From UBA3910 sp964626065 (GTDB lineage Bacteria > Bacillota > Limnochordia > Darwinibacteriales > Darwinibacteriaceae): DNA of 64,000 nt. Below the pieces are notes generated by a model, which saw only the letters and a list, made by a program, of their open reading frames with translations, had not been told where the DNA came from and made no database searches. Location: contig CAZVDE010000001.1 in assembly GCA_964626065.1 (NCBI GenBank), forward strand, positions 52,054 to 116,053, read 5' to 3'. The position numbers and the translations under genes are program-made. Shown here in pieces: positions 59,374-64,000 of this stretch (its first letter is position 1; each line of letters starts with the position of its first letter).

Positions 59374-60119
59374 AGTTTTTTTTAGTCAACGATGACGGCA
59401 TCTTCGCTCCCGGCCTTGCCGCACTGATCGATAGTGTTCAAGGCCGCGGGGAAATTACGGTAATCGCCCCTCACCAAGAACGAAGCGGTATGAGCCAGGC
59501 AATCACCGTGCATCAGCCGCTGCGCCTAACGGAGGTGGAAAGGGGCTATGTTTTGGACGGCACGCCAACGGACTGTGTGAAAATGGGCCTGCAGGGCTTG
59601 GGCCTGCGGCCTGATTATGTTCTTTCCGGTATCAATTCCGGATCTAATCTGGGCACTGATGTACTGTATTCCGGTACAGTTGCCGCGGCCTTAGAGGCGG
59701 TGATCCTCGGTGTCCCCGCAATAGCCTTTTCCCTTTGTGGGCCGTCCGAGTTTATGCCCACAGCTGCCGCCGTTGTACAGCAGCTGTTGTTTGAAAAACC
59801 GGGCATTCTGTCCACTCCGGGTTTGCTCGGTACCGGGCATGTGCTGAATATTAATATTCCAGCCCTACCCCTCGAGAAAATCAAAGGCGTGCGCTTAACG
59901 AGAATGGGTGTGCGCAAATATGATGGCGTACTGCAGCGCCGCGAGGATCCGCGGGGAGGCGTGTATTACTGGATGGCGGGACAACCGGCATCTTTAGCTA
60001 CCCTTGAGCAAGACATTGATTTGGTCGCGGTGGACCGGGGGTTTGTCTCCGTGACACCGCTGCAGTTTGATCTCACTTCCCAACACGAGTTGGCCAGGTT
60101 GGCACCTTTCTTTGCATAA
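59370..60119 (+). CDS. surE: 5'/3'-nucleotidase SurE
   Basis: Metal-dependent nucleotidase, 249 residues. Family signature at the start (FLVNDDGIFAPGLAAL), APHQERSGMSQAIT, DGTPTDCVKMGL and the metal-site loop VLSGINSGSNLGTDVLYSGTVAAALE. ATG overlaps the preceding stop by 4 bases. Normal length. Confidence 0.95.
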   Translation: MKFFLVNDDGIFAPGLAALIDSVQGRGEITVIAPHQERSGMSQAITVHQPLRLTEVERGYVLDGTPTDCVKMGLQGLGLRPDYVLSGINSGSNLGTDVLYSGTVAAALEAVILGVPAIAFSLCGPSEFMPTAAAVVQQLLFEKPGILSTPGLLGTGHVLNINIPALPLEKIKGVRLTRMGVRKYDGVLQRREDPRGGVYYWMAGQPASLATLEQDIDLVAVDRGFVSVTPLQFDLTSQHELARLAPFFA

Positions 60120-60168
60120 AAGGAATATTTTGGGGGAAACTAGGGGAAACCTGAAAAGAGGTATTTCC

Positions 60169-60321
60169 ATGAAAAACCCCTTAGAATTCGCGGGCAAAGC
60201 CCGGTACATTGGTTCATTGCCCAGGGACGGGCAGTTATGTGATTTTTATGAAGTGGAAATTGACGGTAGTACTCGTTACATCTACGTCTCAGCGGACGGG
60301 CAAAAAAGGCCGGAAAGCTGA
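60169..60321 (+). CDS. Very small protein of unknown function
   Basis: 50 residues from ATG 60169, 6 bases after AAAGAGGT. Composition is protein-like (SLPRDGQLCDFYEVEIDGSTRYIYVSADG, an alternating strand pattern), with no recognised family. It stands alone after surE. A longer frame starting inside surE is rejected because surE is clearly coding there. Confidence 0.6.
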   Translation: MKNPLEFAGKARYIGSLPRDGQLCDFYEVEIDGSTRYIYVSADGQKRPES

Positions 60322-60406
60322 CATTTTTTCCACTTGGGCAGGAAAACGCCCCGACAATGCCCAAATACATGCCTAGGCAGAAAAATTAACGTTAGGGGCA
60401 TGCTAC

Positions 60407-60766
60407 ATGAGTTTCTTGTCTAGAATATTTTCCCGTTTCTCGAAGGGCAAAAGCGGGCAGAGGGGCTACACAACTAAGGCCGGCCCCCATGGAATCCATA
60501 TCTATGTGCAGTGCGATCGGTGCGGCGAAAAGATTCCGGTGAGGTTAAGCACCACCGCGGAACTGCAAAGAAGAGATGGGCCGGAAGCCGAAGTAGGTTC
60601 GGGCGCGTTTTTTATCCGTAAAACGATAGTGGGCAACCGCTGCTATCAGCGCATTGAAGCCCGGGTGGATTTTGATGCCCGTTATAATGTTGTGGACAGT
60701 GAAGTTCAGCACGGTAAATTGCTCACGGTCGAGGAATATGAGCAAAAAAATGAAGACGAGTCTTAA
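60407..60766 (+). CDS. Conserved-looking small protein with a CxxC motif
   Basis: 119 residues. Basic N-terminus (FLSRIFSRFSKGKSG), then HIYVQCDRCGEKIPVRLSTTAELQRR with one CxxC pair that may bind metal with a later cysteine (VGNRCYQRIEARVDFD). No function known. The upstream 85 bases hold an inverted repeat (TTGGGCA 60334-60340 with TGCCCAA 60358-60364). A terminator follows the stop directly. Confidence 0.7.
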   Translation: MSFLSRIFSRFSKGKSGQRGYTTKAGPHGIHIYVQCDRCGEKIPVRLSTTAELQRRDGPEAEVGSGAFFIRKTIVGNRCYQRIEARVDFDARYNVVDSEVQHGKLLTVEEYEQKNEDES

Positions 60767-60781
60767 GACCCGTCTTTTTTT
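60753..60781. terminator. Bidirectional terminator between the CxxC gene and lexA
   Basis: AAGACG.GTC and GAC.CGTCTT (60753-60776) form a stem with one mismatch and a TTAA loop, with T7 on the plus side and a T-rich stretch on the minus side, so it can serve both convergent genes. Confidence 0.8.
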
Positions 60782-60798
60782 GATCCTTCTATTATATC

Positions 60799-61407
60799 TT
60801 ATATCCTTCTAAAGACACCTATTACTTTGCCCAAAATCAGTAATTCATCTGTCAAGATAGGATCCATACTGGAGTTTTCGGGCTGTAACCGAATATAAGT
60901 ACCCTCATGAAAGAACCGCTTCACGGTTGCTTCATCGCCGTTTAATAGTGCAACCACAATCTCCCCGTTTTCTGCAGTGTCTTTGCTTTCCACTAAAACA
61001 TAATCCCCGTCCAAAATCCCCGCTTCAACCATACTATCACCCTTGATGCGTAGGATGAAGACATCCTCGTGTTCCACAAAATCGTGGGGGATAGGGTAAT
61101 ATTCTTCTATGTTCTCCACAGCCAAAATTGGTGCGCCGGCCGTAACCCGCCCCACTACGGGCACGTCAATCGCCTTGACCCGCGGTGTGCCCTCATCTTC
61201 TAAAATCTCGATCGCCCTGGGCTTGGAGGGGTCTCGCCTGATATAACCGAGTTTTTCCAACCGGCAGAGATGCCCATGTACGGTGGAGCTGGATTGCAGG
61301 CCAACTGCGGCTCCAATTTCTCTGACCGATGGTGGGTACCCTCTGGTAGCCACTTCTTTTTTGATAAAACCCAAGATCCTCTGCTGCCGTTCGGAAATCC
61401 TTTGCAT
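60799..61407 (-). CDS. lexA: SOS repressor LexA
   Basis: DNA-binding repressor that self-cleaves with RecA after DNA damage. 202 residues: winged-helix N-terminus (RQQRILGFIKKEV, YPPSVREIGAAVGLQSSSTVHGHL), cleavage site Ala90-Gly91 in RVTAGAPI, catalytic Ser125 (KGDSMVEAGI) and Lys163 (EATVKRF). All needed residues are present. ATG at 61407 after AGGAGG. Divergent from the yneA-like gene with two operator-like sites between them. Confidence 0.97.
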   Translation of the reverse strand: MQRISERQQRILGFIKKEVATRGYPPSVREIGAAVGLQSSSTVHGHLCRLEKLGYIRRDPSKPRAIEILEDEGTPRVKAIDVPVVGRVTAGAPILAVENIEEYYPIPHDFVEHEDVFILRIKGDSMVEAGILDGDYVLVESKDTAENGEIVVALLNGDEATVKRFFHEGTYIRLQPENSSMDPILTDELLILGKVIGVFRRI

Positions 61408-61449
61408 AAAACTGCCTCCTGTGGGAAGATTGCTCAACTATCAATTTTT

Positions 61450-61478
61450 ATTATAGCATGGTGAGAAAACTTCGTCAA
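61450..61478 (-). promoter_or_regulatory. Sigma-A promoter of lexA
   Basis: On the minus strand TTGACG (61478-61473) and TATAAT (61455-61450) are 17 bases apart. The -35 box overlaps the first LexA box, so repression by steric block is expected. Confidence 0.85.
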
Positions 61479-61489
61479 ACAAATGTTCT
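61476..61489. promoter_or_regulatory. LexA (SOS) box 1
   Basis: CAAACAAATGTTCT against the Gram-positive consensus CGAACnnnnGTTCG: the core AAC and GTTC are kept, with two outer mismatches. It overlaps the lexA -35 box, fitting autoregulation. Confidence 0.7.
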
Positions 61490-61497
61490 AAATGCGC

Positions 61498-61524
61498 TTG
61501 ACAAAACATATGTTCTCCTATACG
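61498..61524 (+). promoter_or_regulatory. Promoter of the yneA-like gene
   Basis: Perfect TTGACA (61498-61503) and a weak -10 (TATACG, 61519-61524, 15-base spacer). The second LexA box fills the spacer, a typical operator position. Confidence 0.65.
61503..61516. promoter_or_regulatory. LexA (SOS) box 2
   Basis: AAAACATATGTTCT has the palindromic core AACATATGTTC of the B. subtilis SOS box CGAACATATGTTCG. It lies between the -35 and -10 of the yneA-like gene. Confidence 0.8.
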
Positions 61525-61593
61525 CTAGAAGCAAGCACGGGAACACCCGTTCTGATTAACGATTCGGAATAAGTATGCTTAGGAGGACGGCTA

Positions 61594-61941
61594 ATGCGTT
61601 TAAGGATCAGCAGTGTGTTGTCAACTATTTCTGTTTTTGCCCTGTTCATCGTCCTAGCGGCAAGTATTACCGCTATCGGCATTAAGTTGGCCGGCCCGGC
61701 CATGTGGCAGGCGGAGTCAGCGGCAGAACAAATCGTGGTCCAGCCCGGTGACACATTGTGGTCTATAGCTAGGGTACAGGCCCCTGAAATAGACCCCCGC
61801 GATGTAATCGGCAAAATTGTGGATTTAAATGGGCTTGACTCGGCTGCAATCTATCCCGGCCAAGTTCTAAGCGTTCCGCGGCAGATAGAATATGACCCGC
61901 TGCAGCTGGCAGAATCACCGGCAAGAACAAGGGATAAATAA
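61594..61941 (+). CDS. yneA: LysM-domain membrane protein, YneA-like SOS division inhibitor
   Basis: 115 residues: an N-terminal membrane helix (VLSTISVFALFIVLAASITAI) and one LysM peptidoglycan-binding domain (VVQPGDTLWSIARV to VLSVPRQ). B. subtilis YneA has the same layout, lies divergent to lexA and blocks division during the SOS response. Preceded by a LexA-boxed promoter. Assignment rests on architecture and position. Confidence 0.85.
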   Translation: MRLRISSVLSTISVFALFIVLAASITAIGIKLAGPAMWQAESAAEQIVVQPGDTLWSIARVQAPEIDPRDVIGKIVDLNGLDSAAIYPGQVLSVPRQIEYDPLQLAESPARTRDK

Positions 61942-61979
61942 CTAACCGATCGCTTCAATTATTTTTGGATTGAAATTGG

Positions 61980-62009
61980 CCACTCGGCACCACATGCCGG
62001 GTGGTTTTT
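61980..62009 (+). terminator. Intrinsic terminator after the yneA-like gene
   Basis: CCACTCGGCA (61980-61989) pairs with TGCCGGGTGG (61995-62004, one G-U pair) and is followed by TTTTT. Confidence 0.88.
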
Positions 62010-62113
62010 AATTGCCTAATTCCTTTATTACTTCGTATAAGGGATATTATGTAAACTAACAATTGAAAACAAAGAACAGCTGCAATAAACCGTCCCCCCC
62101 GGCCACAAATGGC

Positions 62114-62587
62114 TTAGAAGATCTGGCAGGTTAACGACTGCAAGATATCCTCCAGAACTTCATTTGCTTTTTGATAATCTCCTCCGGCAAGAAGCTGCTC
62201 CAAGTCTTCAATGACCGGCCAGAAAAAGGAACTGGCCAGATTGTAAATGGAATTCATGGCCGCCAGCTCCGGTTCAGTCAAGGGCCGATGCCTAAGATAT
62301 TCCTCGATAAAGATTCTAAACAAATTAAACCGATCAGCATCCTGTAGGCCTTCCGCCAAATCCATGATTTCGCTGATGAACATNNNNNNNNNNNNNNNNN
62401 NNNNNNNNNNNNNNNNNNNNNNNNNNNNNNNNNNNNNNNNNNNNNNNNNNNNNNNNNNNNNNNNNNNNNNNNNNNNNNNNNNNAGGTTAGTAATTAGGCT
62501 ATAACCCTGTACGGGCCGCCCGATCCGATAGAGCGACAAAATCTCGCTGAGCAGTGCGCGATCAACTGTAATCCACATATTTTGCAT
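62114..62587 (-). CDS. Unknown protein, interrupted by an assembly gap
   Basis: On the minus strand just downstream of trpS (10-base gap). The visible start (MQNMWITVDRALLSEILSLYRIG) and the visible C-terminal part (about 90 residues, helical, FNLFRIFIEEYLRHRPLTEPE, ending in QSLTCQIF) flank 100 N. Whether they belong to one gene cannot be proved, as the gap length is arbitrary. No family recognised. No terminator is obvious after it. Confidence 0.5.
   Translation of the reverse strand: MQNMWITVDRALLSEILSLYRIGRPVQGYSLITNXXXXXXXXXXXXXXXXXXXXXXXXXXXXXXXXXXMFISEIMDLAEGLQDADRFNLFRIFIEEYLRHRPLTEPELAAMNSIYNLASSFFWPVIEDLEQLLAGGDYQKANEVLEDILQSLTCQIF
62384..62483. other. Assembly gap (100 N)
   Basis: Exactly 100 undetermined bases inside the unknown gene downstream of trpS; a placeholder, not a measured length. 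Confidence 0.99.
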
Positions 62588-62597
62588 CCTGTGCCCC

Positions 62598-63680
62598 CTA
62601 GAGCATCATGTTCATCACTTCCCGCACTTCTTCCAGTGTTGCAATTGCCTCTGCCCGGGCGGCCGCGATGCCGTCTTTGAGTACCCGGCGGATGTAATCG
62701 GGCTGTTGTTCCAGTTCTTTACGTTTGGTGCGGTGGGGCCGCAGGTACTCATTTAAGGACTCTGTCAGCATTCTCTTCAGCTGCCCCGCCCCGCCGTCCC
62801 CTATTTCCGCGGCGATCTTCTCCGGTGCCACGCCCGTAGTAAGCGAAGTGAGCAGCAAAAGATTGGCCACTTCCGGCCTGTTTTCCGGATCATAGGTGAT
62901 GAATCGTTCCGAATCCGTTTTCGCCCGGCGAATAAGTTGGGCCGTTTCATCTTCGTCCGCACCCAGCATTATGGTGTTGTGCCTGCTTTTGCTCATTTTC
63001 TGGCCCCCGTCCAGGCCCAAAATGAGGGGCGCTTCGCTTAATAAAGGTTCCGGTTCGGGAAAAACGGGCCTCTCCTGGGCGAACCGATTGTTGAAACGCC
63101 TGGCAATTGTCCTCGTTAATTCCAAATGGGGAAGCTGATCCTTACCCACCGGCACCACATTGCCCTTACAGAATAAAATATCGGCTGCTTGGTGTACGGG
63201 GTATGTGTACATTCCCGCATTGATTCGCGTTTGCCCCGAGGCAATAATTTCCTCTTTAACGGTGGGATTGCGGTCCAATTCGGCGTTGCTGACCAACGTC
63301 AAAAAAGGCACCAGGAGCTGATTGAGTTCAGGCACGTGGCTGTGGGGAAAAATAAAGGTCTTTCCATCCGTGGGATCAATTCCGGAGGCCAAATAATCCA
63401 CCGTGAGTTGAAAAACATTCTCCGCTATCGCCTCAAACGTATCACGATCGGTAAGCACTTGATAATCGGCAATCACGATAAAGATAGGCACCCCCAGCTT
63501 GTGCAGGCGCACCCTGTTTTGCAGCGAGCCGAAATAGTGGCCGATGTGCAGCCTCCCGGTGGGCCTATCACCTGTGAGGATTTTGTATTTTCCCGGATTT
63601 TTCTTCAGATCCTGCTCCAAGGCGCGGCTGCGCGCCAAAGCGGCCTCAAATGTGCCGTAATCAATTTGTTCCGTATACAT
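62598..63680 (-). CDS. trpS: Tryptophan--tRNA ligase
   Basis: Class I aminoacyl-tRNA synthetase charging tRNA-Trp. 360 residues, slightly longer than the common 330 form: TGDRPTGRLHIGHYFGSL carries the HIGH motif, GQKMSKSRHN the KMSKS motif, and VGKDQLPHLELTR is characteristic. ATG after AAAGGA on the minus strand. Expression is expected to be controlled by the T-box leader upstream, whose specifier codon is TGG. Confidence 0.95.
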   Translation of the reverse strand: MYTEQIDYGTFEAALARSRALEQDLKKNPGKYKILTGDRPTGRLHIGHYFGSLQNRVRLHKLGVPIFIVIADYQVLTDRDTFEAIAENVFQLTVDYLASGIDPTDGKTFIFPHSHVPELNQLLVPFLTLVSNAELDRNPTVKEEIIASGQTRINAGMYTYPVHQAADILFCKGNVVPVGKDQLPHLELTRTIARRFNNRFAQERPVFPEPEPLLSEAPLILGLDGGQKMSKSRHNTIMLGADEDETAQLIRRAKTDSERFITYDPENRPEVANLLLLTSLTTGVAPEKIAAEIGDGGAGQLKRMLTESLNEYLRPHRTKRKELEQQPDYIRRVLKDGIAAARAEAIATLEEVREVMNMML

Positions 63681-63756
63681 TGAATTCGTCCTTTCCAGAC
63701 AATTTTAAAGAGGTCTTCTGCCGTCCGAGTAGAAACTAAAAGAAGTGTTCAGACAG

Positions 63757-63785
63757 CAAAAAATCGCCCCGTTAGGGACGATTAG
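63757..63785 (-). terminator. T-box leader terminator
   Basis: On the minus strand AATCGTCCC and GGGGCGATT pair (one G-U pair) across a TAAC loop and are followed by TTTT. The 5' arm lies just after the T-box core, so antiterminator and terminator compete. Confidence 0.85.
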
Positions 63786-63990
63786 CACCGCGTTGCCACC
63801 CTGATTGATCGCCGCAGCGATCCACTCCAGTTCCATAACGGCGGAAAACCGTCCGGGCCTACTTCCCCTTTCAGCCCGGCAACTCCAAGGCCCATTCACT
63901 TCGCTTCTGCATCAGTATTGCACCCACCTACCGACTCTCTGCAGCAGTTGACGAAGTTACTCTTCCTGATCTTGGTCTTTGACTATTGAC
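63757..63990 (-). ncRNA. T-box riboswitch (tryptophan) upstream of trpS
   Basis: The 320 bases before trpS hold no gene. On the minus strand they read as a T-box leader: an AGAGAGTCGG start of stem I, GTGAATGGG with specifier codon TGG (63894-63892), the T-box core AGGGTGGCAACGCG (63802-63789; usual AGGGTGGNACCGCG), and a terminator. The UGGC of the T-box can pair with an uncharged tRNA end GCCA, as expected for a tRNA-Trp with a G discriminator. Uncharged tRNA-Trp should favour antitermination. Confidence 0.92.
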
Positions 63991-63993
63991 CCC

Positions 63994-63999
63994 ATTATA
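63994..63999 (-). promoter_or_regulatory. -10 box of the trpS promoter at the window edge
   Basis: TATAAT on the minus strand at 63999-63994; the -35 box would lie beyond the window. Transcription would start near 63987, just ahead of the T-box. Confidence 0.65.
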
Positions 64000-64000
64000 C

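Noticed and set aside
63705..63899. Small open frame on the minus strand before trpS
   Set aside because: It coincides with the T-box leader structures and its conserved bases are explained by RNA, not by protein.
1..64000. CRISPR arrays, tRNA or rRNA genes, transposons and phage genes
   Set aside because: No regularly spaced repeats, no T-loop consensus or rRNA stretches, and no transposase or phage proteins were found. The only recombinase is XerD, in its normal spoIIM-deoB context.

Overview
The window looks like a chromosome segment of an endospore-forming, motile Bacillota (Firmicutes) bacterium. The evidence is PolC, the rimP-nusA-ylxR-ylxQ-infB-rbfA block, spoIIM, dacF-spoIIAA-spoIIAB-sigF, spoVAC-D-E, spoVK, lexA beside a yneA-like gene, fliY-type motor genes and a T-box before trpS. 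ExbB, ExbD and a TonB-like protein, followed by an SLH/coiled-coil/membrane-anchor protein, point to a diderm envelope with an outer membrane. A deep-branching spore-forming diderm lineage (Halanaerobiales- or Limnochordia-like) fits best, but the lineage is inference. There are two assembly gaps, each 100 N.

Layout. 1-14 kb: end of a glycosyltransferase-like gene, polC without its exonuclease domain, then the translation/RNA block rimP to pnp. 14-19.6 kb: a degenerate butyrate-kinase-like gene, ptb, buk and a four-subunit 2-oxoacid:ferredoxin oxidoreductase, which together would turn branched-chain 2-oxoacids into acyl-CoA, acyl-phosphate and acid with ATP gain. 19.6-30.8 kb: DUF3866, endonuclease Q-like, phosphatase, spoIIM, xerD, deoB, pdp, dacF, the spoIIA operon, a PHP enzyme and an acetyltransferase.

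30.9-36.1 kb: the envelope cluster exbB-exbD-tonB-like, a large secreted CARDB/cohesin-like protein and an Omp-alpha-like tether. 36.2-38.0 kb: spoVA genes with a forespore-type promoter. 38.1-48.6 kb: the chemotaxis and motor-switch operon cheW, fliM, fliY, cheA, cheY, cheC, cheD, cheB, cheR, a Jag-N/FapA protein and a Gx-type membrane protein, with a sigma-D-type promoter before fliM. 48.6-49.6 kb: DUF4363 and DUF421 on the minus strand.

49.8-60.8 kb: miaB, a small unknown gene, mutS, mutL, miaA, spoVK-like, a small unknown gene, ynbB-like, surE and two small unknown genes. 60.8-62 kb: divergent lexA and yneA-like gene sharing SOS operators. 62.1-64 kb: an interrupted unknown gene and trpS behind a tryptophan T-box, all on the minus strand. 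No tRNA or rRNA genes, CRISPR arrays, insertion sequences or phage genes were seen. Genes are densely packed and mostly on the plus strand, often overlapping by 1-20 bases, and GTG or TTG starts are common.
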